The notes beneath the pieces are model-generated. The model was not told the origin of the DNA. It ran no database searches and saw only the letters and a list, made by a program, of their open reading frames with translations. From Apricaphanius iberus (Eukaryota > Chordata > Actinopteri > Cyprinodontiformes > Aphaniidae), in contig JAPXFQ010000127.1 of the NCBI GenBank assembly GCA_028564705.1, forward strand, positions 1 through 64,000: a stretch of 64,000 nt of DNA, read 5' to 3'. Within the stretch, counting starts at the first letter, position 1. Every line of letters begins with the position of its first letter. Positions 8,834 through 20,174 of the stretch are shown here, in pieces. The position numbers and the translations under genes were made by a program.

Positions 8834-10684
8834 TGTTGGGTCACACACACAGCCATCGGGTGGCGCTAACCAGATCTCTTCCACCAGAAGAACTGCCAGC
8901 AGAACCTACAAATAGAGGTGCGGCCAGCCATTCTTCCTTGGCTAAGCAGCCTCCCGGCCGGGGTTAACATGTGCAAGACCCTCACCTTATTCACTCAGAG
9001 CTTTGGCCGAGCTCTGATCGGGGAGGCCCACATCAAAGAACCTTCTTTTGCGGGCGAAGGAAGAACTTATTCAAGCAACACCAACGGAGATCCGATCAGG
9101 TGACTGAGAAACATTGATAAACAAACCCCGTTGTTCTGCCTGAACTCTGCAGACCATTCCGCATGCTGCTGCCAGCTGCGGTGGGCTACAGAAGACAATC
9201 TCGAACCTTCTTCCTTGGCTAGCAGAGGAAGGCCCGAGTTTTTGCAGGAACTCGCTTCAAGGAACTCAAAGACCAGCAGGTGAAACCTAAATATTGAAAA
9301 CCCTCTGAGTTTCAGACCACCAACTGCTGAGAAACAGAACGAGAGCTACACGTGGTGAAGGACCTAAACCAGCCAGAATCTGCATCCATCTGCCACCATA
9401 GGAGGTGATTGCTGTGCTGGAGAACTCCAGAAAAGGTACTGTCCAGAGGTTAGCGCCGGGGCTATGCAGCCAGCTAGAGGGAGCCTGCTACCAAAACTAG
9501 GAGTTACCAGCACTGCCGAGCCGCTAGTCAAATTAGAAATCCTTTGTAAGCCTGCCGGCTAATGGCCTTTAGAGACCCTCTTCATCGACCACAGAGAAAA
9601 CGGGAAACTTTAAACATTCATAAGGTCTGTTTAGGCAGAAGCAAATTAGTTAGGCAAGGCCAGTTTATTTGTAGACCACAATTCATACACAAGGCTATTC
9701 AAAGTGCTTCACAGTTGCATAAATTAAGAAAACAGGTAAACATAAAAAGAAAATAACGTAAAAAATAATTAATTGCAATAAAAAGCAAGAGTGCAGATAA
9801 AATACTTTCAGATAAAAAATATTTTCAAATTTCATATGCACGGGTAAAAAGAACAGTTTTCAGCCTGGATTTAAATATTGTTAGAGTTGAGGCTTGTCTC
9901 ACATCCTCATGAAGACTGTTCCAGATTTTAGCTGCCTGAAACTGAAAAGCAGCCTCACCGTGTTTATTGTTGACTCTGGGAACAACCGGGACACCCCACC
10001 GTGAAGTTCTCACGGCCCGAGATGGTTTATATGTCTCTAACATGTCAGAGAATAACTCATTTTAAAGGTTTTTCCTTTTTATTGTTAACTTGTATAAGTT
10101 TTATTCTGCTATCTTTGGATAATACAGGCCTAAAACTTTAATCAGTGTTTTTAAAAGACTTTACCCGACAAAGTGTTGTTTTAAATCCTGTAATTTGTTT
10201 TCTTTGGTTAACCATCCATGAATAGACCTAAGTTCTTAAAGATCAATGACAAATATTTATCTTTATCCATAAAATGTTAATTTTCCATTTTATTGGTTTG
10301 AACAAAAAAGAATGGTGCTAAATTAGTTAAAATAATTGCAATTGGTAAACTAATTCAGCTTTCATTCTTAAATCATCCAGATTCCTCCAAGCATAAATCA
10401 GAATTTATGATTTCTATCTTTATTGCATTTTTATCAATTTGTTTATTTATTTATTTTTATTCATTTAGTTTGATCAGTAGTGTTGGTTATTAGTTTTGAG
10501 TGATTAAATGTTTCTTGTCCTTCTGCTGTTAATAAACATTGTATTTTGGAAAGTAACTGTTGTCATTCTTATTCAACACACACATATTTGGCAAGGTTTC
10601 ATGATCAATAGACGGTAAAGAATTCATTCCTTCAGATTACAAGATTGATTTAGATAATTGGCTATGAAAATAGTTGGAAACTCA
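8834..10684 (+). mobile_element. LTR-like repeat, copy 1 (contains a LINE insertion)
   Basis: Aligns in pieces with the reverse complement of 26537-27508. Shared blocks include the start (TGTTGGGTCACACACACAGCC here), TTCAAGCAACAC with GATCAGGT, CCAGCCAGAA, an AATAAA followed by GTATTTTGGAAAGT (10541-10554), and the end TCA followed by a GGTGCCC-type run. The common unit begins TG and ends CA and has a polyadenylation signal about 140 bases before its end, so I infer a solo LTR. About 390 bases of LINE (9653-10043) are inserted. No target duplication was found, and homology runs a few bases past the CA (GGTGGTGCCCC), possibly a primer-binding site. Family unknown. Confidence 0.5.
9653..10043 (-). 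mobile_element. LINE 3' fragment (L2/Rex type) inside LTR-like copy 1
   Basis: The minus-strand frame encodes the C-terminus of an L2/Rex-type LINE protein: LETYKPSRAVRTS, then RVNNKHGEAAFQFQAAKIWNSLHED, then FKSRLKTVLFTRAYEI. After the stop comes a short 3' UTR ending near 9653 in a GCCTTGCC-type tail. The partner at 23330-23692 starts at the same internal position (TGTTAGAGACATA). The unit of about 365-390 bases may therefore be a fixed-length short family rather than random truncation. Confidence 0.7.
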
Positions 10685-12839
10685 GGTGGTGCCCCTCGTT
10701 TGCTTGCTGAGGCATCGGCAGTAGCCGGGGGTGGTGGTGGGGGCTGCTAGGATGGGGGGTAGGGTGAGGGGGGCCTGAGCTCAACCTGGGTGTCTTTTGG
10801 CAAATGTATTAAAACACACATACACTAAATGAGCGGAAATATTTTATCTCAAGTTAAAGGAATTTAATAACTGCTCAAAACAATCTCAAAGTAAAGTCAG
10901 TCTGGTCTAAAGTGAAGCTATGCTACGTTCTAAAGGATGGATCTGTTCTAGAAGACATCTGCTTGCGGAAGACAGAATCAAACCAATGTCACTGGAAGAT
11001 TCAACCTCACGTGCTTACGTACAAAGCATGTGGGGGACAGGGAGGGGAGAGAATGACAGGAAGGCGCTTATCAAGCAGGTGTTATCTATAAATGCAAGTG
11101 ATCGACTCAGGGAAGACAAAGGAAAACATGGTGATAGCTAGCTAGCCTTGTGGCTTAAACAAAGAAGCTATCAGATAATGGCCACCATCTTTATCCTCTT
11201 TTTGGAGGGATCGCGCTACACAAAACCCAAGCTAATGAAGTCAACACAGCAAAACACAAAACAAAGACAGCACACAGCTTCTACTTGCAAATAAAGGAAA
11301 ACAACTAACTAACATTAAACACAAATGGCCAGTTCTGTCAGATACACATACACACATACAAGTCAATCTAAATAAAAGAACCTTGCGCCACCTACAAATT
11401 TAGCACATTGGGAAGTTTCTACTTTTGCTGGCTTCTTCAGTCCATGATCCGGTGATGAGGTAGTTAAAGAAAATGTCCTGGGTCAGAGATGAAGCTTAAT
11501 TCATCCACCTGAATATTCGCTCAGAGAGTGGACATTGTTCAGAGGCATCTTCTGGCTGCAGCTGTTAAAAAGGCTTGTTAACAAAGCACTGGCTCACAGG
11601 TAGCTTCTTGCTTGAACTGAACGGTGCACAAAGAATAGGAAACCATGGGGCAGTTCAAGATGATTCCTCTCGGACCTGCCGGCAGAATCAAAAGGAAAAA
11701 GGGAATGTTATAGCAGTAAATGAATTTCCCTCCTTTAAGCTCGAACGCCTAATGTAGGAGGCCGACCGGCTTTTCAGCTGGCACTTATAAAAGGTTCTTG
11801 GATGACACAGCCAACACTAGTCAATGGTATGCCTTTCTGGGGTTGCCAAGTGGTGATGGTCTGGCTGGCCTGGCCAATATGCTTGCAGGAAGTGGAATGA
11901 GCAATGATGTACAAAAAGATAGACCCAAGAGTCAATATATCAGCAACACAACATAGCAAGTGTTAAAGTCATATTACCAAAACTCACACATGCATTAGGG
12001 AACAGGTAAATTTCACATATATAGACCTGAACAGCCAAAATATGCCAATTGTGTGGTAAGGGGACAGTTTTAACCACACTGTGAAACTCTGAATATTTGA
12101 TGCAATAACATTCAATATATGGTCTATTTTGTGAATTCTGGTATTGTGTTAAGAATTAATATATAAAGCTTCAGTGGGAGCTTTTAGCATCACAAGCATC
12201 CCTGTTTGTCACTGATAAGGTCTCAGTGTCATAAAGATCAGAAGGGTAGTTGAGCCCAGTGGATCAATAACTGCAGATGTTCTGCCTGTGCACAGTTAGC
12301 AATCTTTGAGTCAGGAGCTCACACAGCAGAGCTCAGAAATTACGTCTACAGGTTTTCATAACTATTGTCTTTCAGATCAAAATGATGGCCACATATGTAC
12401 AGTAGTAAGAGGATCAAAATGTTATCCTTGAATTACTCCTGTGTTTATTCAGATTGCATGGTCTAGATTTGTGGTGATATGTATTTATTACATCATGTGT
12501 AGATATTTTTTAAGCTAAAGTTAAACTGAATTTTAGGAAGGATTTTATTGATTTAATGTTAGATGGTTTTAGAGTATTGACTTTCCTCCTCAATGATAAT
12601 TTTGCAACAGTCATGAAGCATAAAAGGTTTAGTATGAAACAATATCATAAAAAACTATATATAAAATACCTCCATGGTTATTTAGAAGGGTGCAGAATGA
12701 AAGCACAGTATTTCCTTTGAAAATTATATATGAATTAGAATACAATAAAATATTGATTTTGACAGCCACAACTTTGGCATTATGTTTACATCTACCAGCC
12801 AATAGCGGACACCACTGCAGTTTACCTAATACAGTAAAT
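10685..12839. other. Unassigned sequence, probably old repeats
   Basis: Begins with a G-rich stretch (about 10715-10775). The frame at 10920-11141 and others have no domain signal. A TATA-like TTATAA at about 11786-11791 (both strands) has no supporting context. I recognise no gene or repeat family; 12000-12830 is plain AT-rich DNA. Confidence 0.45.
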
Positions 12840-13402
12840 AGTCAGTTCGGCAAAACAAGGCTGGTATTGTGGGAAAAGCAGCTGCTTGACTTTAGTCTGG
12901 GCAACACCGCCCAGAGGATCATCGGCTGCCCTCTCCTCTCCCTAGAGGCCATCTCAAATACCACCCACCTCGCCCACTGCCAATTTGACCTGTTGCCCTC
13001 TGGGTGCTGTTTCGGATCAATAAGAATCACACACCACCAGGCTCACAAACAATTATTTCCTCTGGGCTATAAGAACTACAAACACCATAAAATCATAAAA
13101 TCTCCCAAACCATGGTCAGTAATCTGGACTAAAGACTGCACAATGCACTTCACTTATTCTTTTATTTTTAAACTTTTTACAAACTGTGTAGCTGTTTTTA
13201 ACTGTTGCCACAGCAGATTTGAACTACCAGTTATTTGGCCCTGCATTTACTCCAATTGTGTTACTTTTTAATTCTGTATGTTTTAGAATATTTGTTCGTC
13301 ATTTGTGTCTTGGAAAATTGTCTTGTGCATTGCTACTGTGGACCACCCACAACTTAATTGCCATGTGAGATTACAATAAAAAGTCTATTCTGTTCTATAA
13401 AA
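12840..13402 (+). mobile_element. LINE 3' end (decayed C-terminus plus 3' UTR)
   Basis: The translation contains AQRIIGCPLLSLEAI, then a decayed linker with AHCQFDLLPSGCCF and SIR, then HKQLFPLGYKNYKHH. This corresponds to the C-terminal region of a jockey/Rex-like fish LINE (pattern: a-x-IIG-x-PL-x-SL...F-x-LLPSGRR-xR). The 3' part has TGTCTTGTGCATTGCTACTG and ends ACAATAAAAAGTCTATTCTGTTCT, a typical LINE 3' tail. It lacks the N-terminal reverse-transcriptase motifs. The long frame 12690-13271 starts upstream in unrelated sequence and is not a gene. Confidence 0.6.
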
Positions 13403-13429
13403 GTATATAAAATCAACTTATATAAGGCT

Positions 13430-13640
13430 TGTTAGAGTGCTCTTCAAGCCAGTATCAGGGAACAAAACCATTGCATGTAACCTTTCACAATAAAACAGTA
13501 ACATTACACTACATGACCCTTTGATTGTTTTAAAGGCATTTAACCTTGTAATAATTTATTTGATTAAAATAGCTTGACAGCTTATCACTTTATTTAGCAT
13601 AGTAAGCATATTTACGAGGAAGTTTAACAACTCCACCACT
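13430..13640 (-). repeat. Possible gypsy LTR remnant, shared with 17400-17490
   Basis: The block GTAACCTTTCACAATAAAAC (13480-13499) and its left flank with AGCCAGTATCA recur at about 17405-17490. Because it lies just beyond the C-terminal side of the minus-strand integrase relic, it sits where a 3' LTR would be. This is inference from position and repetition only. Confidence 0.3.
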
Positions 13641-13649
13641 AGAGGTTAT

Positions 13650-14165
13650 GCAAACTTGAGTTACAGGTAATCTAATGTTAACTGATTTAGGTGGATCAGA
13701 TTCAATATACACCATTGAAGGAGATGAATGTGGCTGCCCCTAACTCACAATCTGTGACAGTTCATATTCTGCAGGAGTGACTGGGGCATTGAGGATTGGT
13801 CTCAAGTGTCAGTGGTTCCTCCTTAATACTCCTCCTTCAGTTTGGACGAGGCATGATCTCTCATAAGTCTTGATTGGAGTTCCGGAAGTGGTTTGGCAAC
13901 ATACCTGGTGTCGTAGTTGCGTTTGTAGTTCTCTTTTTTTCTCTTATCAGCCTCTGTGATGAGCTGAAAGTCCGGTCACGTAGGCTGCAGCTTTGTTTCC
14001 TGAATCGGTATTGTGATTCGAATCTGTCTTCCCAGCATGAGTTGGGCTGGGCTCACACCAGTGGCTGGAATAGGAGTTGACCTGTAAATCATGAGAGCTC
14101 AGAAAGGGTCAGTGTGTTTCAAAGTAATTTTGGCTGTCTGCACAGGTCTCTCACCTTCACCATTA
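13650..14165 (-). pseudogene. Ty3/gypsy integrase C-terminal relic
   Basis: Reading the minus strand from about 14165, the translation gives GEGERPVQTAKITLK, then a stop within [20 protein letters not shown], then [14 protein letters not shown], and after more damage DKRKKENYKRNYDTRY with VAKPLPELQ. This is the order found in gypsy integrases of fish: the catalytic Glu helix (n-x-E-x-E-x-x-v-q-T-x-K), the YRstP-x-x-tG-x-SPa-x-L-l-GR block, then the basic C-terminal segment. Several stops and frameshifts make it non-functional. No gag, protease or reverse transcriptase is next to it. Confidence 0.65.
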
Positions 14166-15904
14166 AGCCTAGTTTATGTTTCTCCGTTTTGACAGACCAC
14201 CATAACACCATTATCAGTCAACGCAAGGGCTCTCCATCACCTAAGCAAGGACGCACGGAGTAGTGGCCCAATTTTTAACTATCCATCAACGGAGAGCGTA
14301 TGCATCTGATTGGTCAGTTTCAGTAACAGCCAGAGATCGCCTCACCAGAATGGGGCTAAATAGTTGCTGTAATCAGTAATTAATGCAGCGTTTGGCAACT
14401 AAATGCTTTAAATTGAAAGGATAATTTATCTAATCTGTTTTTTTAGCAATTTTGAACACAAGGAGGTGTAGGAAAACAACAAAAAAGGGTGCTGTGTTTG
14501 TTTCCATGAATTTCTAGAGTATTCCACGAGCTGCACTTCTAGTAAAAAGCTTTACAGCTTAATCAAAACGTACTTTTGTTGGGATTAATTTTCCATAAAT
14601 TATATGCGTCTCCAGCATCCTTTTCCATGCCCTATACTCATCCTTATTGGTCTGCGACCAGTGATGACAACAGAGCTTTGACCGCCCTCAGTGTATTGTC
14701 ATTGGTCTTTGGCTGGTAATCACAGACAAAGCTCTTAAAAAGACTTTACTAAAAGAAGCCATTGTCTTTCAATGCCTATTGGGCGACGGGGACACTGACA
14801 TCTTTGCTAGCAAAATCTCCCATTTGGTTCCAACCTGCATGGCAAGATCACTTCCCTAAACCTCCGGAGCATTATTTTGGCAAGTTACCCAACCTCCCGT
14901 TACTCCAGCCAGGAGGTCTGCTTGGCACCTGAGATATACGAAGATGGCTCTCTAAAGACAGGATCAACTGAAGTCGCTGCCTGCATCTGAACGCGTTCTT
15001 TTAAAATCAGCTTTGTGCTGCTGTTCCTCAATGGACTTTGCCCCTTTGGATTGTTCCTCCTTCTCCTTGCAGCATGGACGAAGTCATCACCAGTAAGATC
15101 AATTTAGTTTGTCTGGCTAGGGTGTAGGCTTCTCTAGTAGGTTTTAAACACAACTTTAGACTTGTGTATAATTGTTAGATTGATTCTCCTGTAATTGTTA
15201 GACCACCATTGGCTCATTGTTGGTAGCGTCACCGCTCTTTGGTTTTTGCTATTGTATGCTTGTTTTTGTGTTCATTGGTTCTTGCTACAGTGGTATTATA
15301 TCAATATATATTATATCATTTTGTTGGTGTGGTTTGGTTGCATGTCTTGTTAAGGATGAATACTATTCACCCTGTGTCCTGACTTCAGATCACCCCCTTC
15401 AGACACACACACAAACACACACACATCCCACTTATGCATTGAAGCTGTTTTTTTCTAATTCTGGTCGAGTTAATTTTTGGTTGCATTGTTATTCCGTTTT
15501 AAATAGTTTGTAGACTGAATGATTTAGAGTAGGTGATTTTGTGACAAGTTATTTTACTTTAATGAACTATATACTCTACTTCCTATAGCAATGTCCCAAG
15601 TCCATGTCACTTCTCTTTTGAATAGGTAATTGAGTGGTTTGGTGACCTCAGACTTGTTTGGAAAATATTATGGCATAGCAGTACAGGCTGCTTCGGGGGA
15701 CTCTTGTATGTTGCAAAGACTAGTGGGTAGCGTGTTTGTGTTGATTGTGGAGGTTCTTCATTTTGCATTGTAATTTGTGTTCTAAGTGTAGTTGTGTTCT
15801 TTAGTTGTCATTTGGGCTATGTTATTGTCAGTGTTTGTTTGTGCACCATCATAGAGATGGCTTTGCACGGGATTGATCTGTCTGCCTTAAATGTTATGCT
15901 GTTG
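14166..15904. other. Unassigned sequence, likely old MITEs
   Basis: The stretch 14166-14450 has the look of a fish MITE end, with a CTGATTGGTC block, but no inverted partner was found. A CA-rich microsatellite lies at about 15402-15426. No coding or RNA gene was recognised. Confidence 0.4.
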
Positions 15905-17213
15905 TTCTGTCTATGCTTGTTCATGCAAAAGCTGCAAATAAAACTGACCCCTTGTGGTTGCGCGATATAATGGATGCTAGGAGTTCTCTTAGCAGTGACT
16001 CATTTCCTGAGTGACATCACAATGGGCCTGATTTATCAATGGTTTGTGCTTGTTAAAACCCACGCAAAACCAGGCTCTGGTTGATCTATCAACACGGCAC
16101 AGAGTGCATTGCACGTATTAAACCCACAGCAAGACACGCACAATGCATTTTGCGCTTTTGCCCTTGATGAATATGCAATCTGGGCACTTCTGTAAGACGA
16201 CGCAAAATATTGGGAGGAGAATAGGCAAAGAAGTAGGCGTTCCAGGTGCCGTGTTATTTACGAAGCATAAAAATGTTTGCAATGGCTTTTTTACCATCTA
16301 TTCTTAGCACTTCTGACAAGCATGTCTTAATTTTGCACTACCACTTTCAACAAGAGTTTATTACTGACAAAAAATGTCATTCACACACAATATAAACTAA
16401 GACACTCTAATGGCCATAAACCTGAGAGTTATGCAAATATTTACCTGTTTCCCCCCCAAAGACGCATTATAACTCACTGCGCTCTCATCACGTCTCCAGC
16501 TGCTGAAGATGCGCAGAGCGCACATGATCCTTGTGAATCCTCATTAGTTTTTACCTTCCTTGAGTTCAATTAATGGCATTACATATGACATTTTAAAAAC
16601 ACAATTCAGACATGCTGCAGTTTTAATCAGTCTAGCCCAGGCCTGCCCAATCCTGGTCCTGGAGATCTACTATCCTACAAATTTTAGATGTATCCCAGCT
16701 CCAACACACCTGAATCAAATTGTTCAATTCCCTCATCAGCAGTCTGTCAGCTCTGCAGAGGCCTGGTAATGAGAACTATATTTGATTCAGCTGTGATGAG
16801 AAGGGATGCACCTTTAAGTTGCTGGATAGTAGATCTCCAGGACCAGGATTGGGCTGGCCTGATCTAGCCCTTCAATACAATGTGTGCATGCAGCAGAGAG
16901 CAGTGCATGTACACCACATGAATTACATTTATTACTGACAAACGAAAAACAGAATTCATAGCATTTTAGCCAAGGTTTTGTGCCAAAGACGCATAATGGA
17001 TCCATGCGCATTATTCCTCCTCTCTCTAGCCATGGTGCAGCTTGCATTAGCGGGCACAAACTCCTCATTTGAATAATGCATCTTGTGCCTGTTAAGATTT
17101 GCTCACACAATGTTAGTAAATCACCGGCAAATTAAAGACAACCCACTCACGCAAATTTTTAGCGCTGCACACAATTTTGCGGTCATTATCAGGAGTCTTG
17201 ATAAATCCTCCCC
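15905..17213 (-). repeat. Repeat A, copy A2 (carries a hAT MITE)
   Basis: The reverse complement aligns with A1 (5925-7104). The core unit runs 16024-17213, with ends GGGCCTGATTTATCAA on the left and CTTGATAAATCCTCCCC on the right. AAT lies on both outer sides, a possible 3-bp duplication. Homology to A1 continues outside the left end to about 15905, matching A1's 95-base spacer (7005-7104). A hAT MITE is inserted at 16638-16861. Confidence 0.65.
16638..16861. mobile_element. hAT-type MITE, 224 bp
   Basis: Long inverted ends: the left begins CAGGCCTGCCCAATCC and goes on TGGTCCTGGAGATCTACTATCC-like; the reverse complement of the right begins CAGGCCAGCCCAATCC and goes on the same way, about 37 bp with few mismatches. 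CAGG...CCTG ends with an 8-bp duplication are typical of hAT. The flanks are GTCTAGCC (16630-16637) and ATCTAGCC (16862-16869), 7 of 8 identical. In A1 the corresponding uninterrupted site reads GTCTAACC (reverse complement of about 6314-6325), which confirms the insertion. Confidence 0.8.
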
Positions 17214-17759
17214 AATACCTTCCTAATAATCCCTAGGATCATTCTCAGGTCTAAACATTTTTTTTTGATGCTTCAAGTTCTGTCTTTTTTTTTTCTTTTA
17301 CTTTGTCTGCCCTTTGAACGTGCCCATCAATGCAATGTTCAATATATTTAAGTTGTTGGCCACACAGGAAGCATTTCTCTTTGTTTAGCTTTAACCCTGC
17401 CTCTTACAGCCAGCATCAAGAAACAACAATAGCCGGCCATCTTTGAATGTAACCTTTCACAATAAAACAGTTGCATTACACTAAACTTTTCTAATAAAAT
17501 ATATCTTAATGAGACGCTCGGCTGTGTTGGTGCTATTGCTACCCTCTCCAGAAGTGATCTTAGGCTTTAGTGCACAGGAGCTGCTTGTGAGCTCTCAGAC
17601 ACGGGAGAAGAGTTGAGGTTAGCATGACTGGTCTGTGAATGGATAGGTGTCAGATAAACGCCAAAATTGTATCAGTTTTTCCTTGTCACATTATGGACAT
17701 TTCCTGAAAATGTCATCAAAATGTGGCATAGAATGTGGTATAATCTAAGGGATAATAAT
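17214..17759. other. Unassigned, with a repeat of the 13480 block
   Basis: Contains the second copy of the GTAACCTTTCACAATAAAAC block (about 17449-17468). It has nothing else recognisable and no coding signal. Confidence 0.4.
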
Positions 17760-18131
17760 CAGGGGCCGTATTCACAAAGACTCTTATCTTACTGCTAGGT
17801 GTTACTCCTAACTCACGCTAAAAGGTCTTACGTAGGAGTTGTCGTCTAAAACCTATTCACAAACGCACTAGGAGCTACTTTTACGTAGGACAAATTCCTA
17901 AACATTTCATATATGTATGAGTAAATAGACGGACAGCAGTGTGATTGGTTATTGAATGACACGTGTGAAACGAGGAAATGGAAAACTTCAATGTCGATAA
18001 AAGCGTGATTATGAACAGCGCAAATAGCAGAAATAATGCACAATGACATATTTGTGTCAGCCACGAGACTGACACTTCATATAACTTACACACAGTAGCC
18101 TACTTACAGAGAGGGTAAAGTCTAAAACCCC

Positions 18132-18182
18132 CTCCACGACCCTGAATTGGATGAAAGCGGTATACATAATGGATGGATGGAT
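18132..18182 (+). repeat. SINE/RTE-like 3' tail with GGAT repeats
   Basis: A segment reading GACCCTGAATTGGATGAAAG followed by CGGTATACATAATGGATGGATGG resembles the shared 3' end of fish SINEs and RTE LINEs that finish in (GATG)n. It interrupts the alignment with copy 1, which at 2893-2940 instead carries a different fragment of the same sort (GGGATAAGCTCCAGCACCC). Confidence 0.5.
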
Positions 18183-18329
18183 GCATCATATTAAGGGAGT
18201 GATTGCACGTAGGCTGTAAACAATTGTGAAGATGAGCACATCAGCCACATCTTAAATAGACCCCCCCACTACCATGAAAATCACCTTTTGAACTGAAAAT
18301 GAGTGGCGAGAAAACCTAATTTAATGGCC

Positions 18330-18515
18330 GATTCGGAGCCGGGATTACGAATAAGAAGAAAAGGGAGGCATTGGTGGAAATTAGCAAAACATAAATGCAT
18401 CTTATCCAGCGGTTTCTCAAATTGCAGAAGACTGTGAGAAGAGATGGTATTCTCTACAGTCCCAGTGGCTCGAGATCGCCGCTTATAAAAAGGATGCTGC
18501 TGCAACAGGTAGGCA
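18330..18515 (+). pseudogene. Frameshifted Myb/SANT-like fragment, copy 2
   Basis: Nucleotide alignment with 2948-3133 in copy 1 is close, but a base is missing after the AAGAAGAAAA run and others are missing in the CAGTCCCAGT region. The SANT-like frame is therefore not continuous. It supports the view that the frame belongs to the transposon family and is decaying. Confidence 0.5.
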
Positions 18516-19947
18516 TTGTCCGTCATATAGGCATCCCTACATATGTTGCATAAATTGGAAGAAGTGCACGTTTTCTTCTTTGTGCAGGGGGAACAACACG
18601 TAGCCGAGATTATTTTTCTACGGTTTAGCCTTTCACCCACACGTAACCAGAGATTTTCGGCAACAAAAACAAATCTTTTGAAAAACTCCGGCCAAAGTGG
18701 AGATTTGCATTTTCTCAGTTTTCAGTATCTGCTTGTGGACGGTTGAAAAGGGAGTTTTAAGTATCGTAACGTCACTATCCGCAACAAACAATGCTCCAAC
18801 ATCACTTGTGCGAATTGTGTGTAGGCTACTCTAAAAAAAAAAAAGACAAAAGCATTTATGCCCGCAGAGCTGTGTTGGTATCATCCATTTTTAAAGCATG
18901 TTTTGTTTGTTTGCTTTTATAAGCTGTATCACTGCTGCGTAGCCTACTGAAGATAGAGGAAAGAAAGTTATTCTTAGCGGATAGGATTTGGGAGAACTAC
19001 TACCCTGTACTGCTTTGTCACGTCTATGAATGTGCTGAAAAACGCATTTATCCGGTTACGTGTGATTGGAGATTTTTTTTTTTTTTTTCAACGATCGGAG
19101 GAAAATCTTCATTTAAAAATAACCCCGACTACTTGTGGACATTGTCGGTATTGTTTGGTCGATTCAGAATCATCCAGAGTGTCTAACACATTGCGTCTGG
19201 CTGCAGCCATTTTGGGAGTCTTTGTGAATAGGTCTTAGGAAATTAGGAGTCCTCTTGACTTCTTTTAAGGACTCCCAGACCTAGGAGCTACTTTTAGGCC
19301 TAAAAGTGGTTGTGAATTACTTTCTTAAGAAACTAGGAGTCCTAAATTTAAGAGTGACACACCCCCATTTTTTAGGAGTTACTCCTAAATTAAGCAGTTA
19401 GGACCTACTTTTAGCCCTAAGATTCTTTGTGAATACGGCCCCAGATTTTTAACCGTACAAGATTTATCAGTGAGATGCACTTGACAGTGAATACAATGAA
19501 TACAATTAAAACCATGAATACAATGACGAACAATGTAATTTTTTTCAACCGTTGTGAAATTGCAGCTTTTTATCCACCCTTTTACTGCTCTACAGTCTCT
19601 TGTCTTTAAATAATTTAAAACCCAGCAGCCAGACACCTCACCAAAACCCCTAAACATGTGTATATCACCCTGGTTTTTTCCTCCCTTCACTGCATTTCAG
19701 TGAATTTTAGAATTTGTTTTAAAGTTCTGGTTCTGACATACAGGGCTCTAAATGGCCAGCTCCTGTATATTTATGACAGCTTCAGATGTTTTACCCCACA
19801 GTCATCAGAAGTCTAATTCTGTATGCTGTTGTATGCTGGAGAAGTAGCACTACATACAAAGAATGTAGACGTTTGGACAAACTGGTCAAAAAGGCCATTT
19901 CTGTACTGGGTCAGGAGCTGGACCCTGTAAGAACTGTTGTTGTTATT

Positions 19948-19949
19948 AA

Positions 19950-19992
<43 letters not shown>
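19948..19992. repeat. (ATT)n microsatellite
   Basis: About fifteen ATT units without interruption. Confidence 0.95.
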
Positions 19993-20073
19993 GTTTTGTT
20001 CAATCCAATATGTATTTGTAAATATACGAGCACTTGACAAATTGAATTTCCACTTTTTTGGGGATAAAAAAAG

Positions 20074-20074
<1 letters not shown>

Positions 20075-20135
<61 letters not shown>

Positions 20136-20174
20136 CATCTATTCATCCATCCATCCATCCATCTATCTATTACT
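20075..20174. repeat. (ATCT)n microsatellite grading into (ATCC)n
   Basis: Long run of CTAT units followed by CCATCCATCC units; it is the tail of the LINE 3' end before it. Confidence 0.95.

Larger units (their letters stand above)
17760..19444. mobile_element. Harbinger-like DNA transposon, copy 2 (both ends present)
   Basis: Both terminal inverted repeats are present: left GGGGCCGTATTCACAAAGA from 17762 and right ending CTTTGTGAATACGGCCCC at 19442. Subterminal regions hold many short repeats of the AGGAGCTACTTTTA, ACTCCTAA and GGTCTTA types in both orientations. The centre matches copy 1, including the SANT-like region, but here the frame is broken. The Rex3 target sequence occurs once, uninterrupted, at about 18015-18024. 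No clear target duplication is seen. Length is about 1.68 kb and no transposase is present. Confidence 0.75.
19681..20174 (+). mobile_element. LINE C-terminal fragments and 3' end with (ATCT)n tail
   Basis: Two pieces abut. At 19690-19790 the translation gives FKVLVLTYRALNG, a block from L2-type proteins. At 19786-19930 it gives MFYPTVIRSLILYAVVCW, then RRLDKLVKKAISVLGQELDP, the C-terminal region of a jockey/CR1-like fish LINE. After an (ATT)n run (19948-19992) the 3' end reads AATTTCCACTTTTTTGGGG with ATAAAAAAAGTCT and passes into (ATCT)n at 20075-20174, a tail typical of these LINEs. The poly-Ile and poly-Asn frames over the repeat are artefacts. Confidence 0.6.

Noticed and set aside
12690..13271. 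193-codon frame considered as a host gene
   Set aside because: The 5' third is unrelated AT-rich DNA and the rest is a LINE C-terminus and 3' UTR.
17751..19452. Target duplication of Harbinger-like copy 2
   Set aside because: Flanks (AATAATCA and AGATTTTT around the GGGGCC ends) give no convincing 3-bp or 8-bp repeat, so the superfamily rests on the SANT-like frame and ends only.
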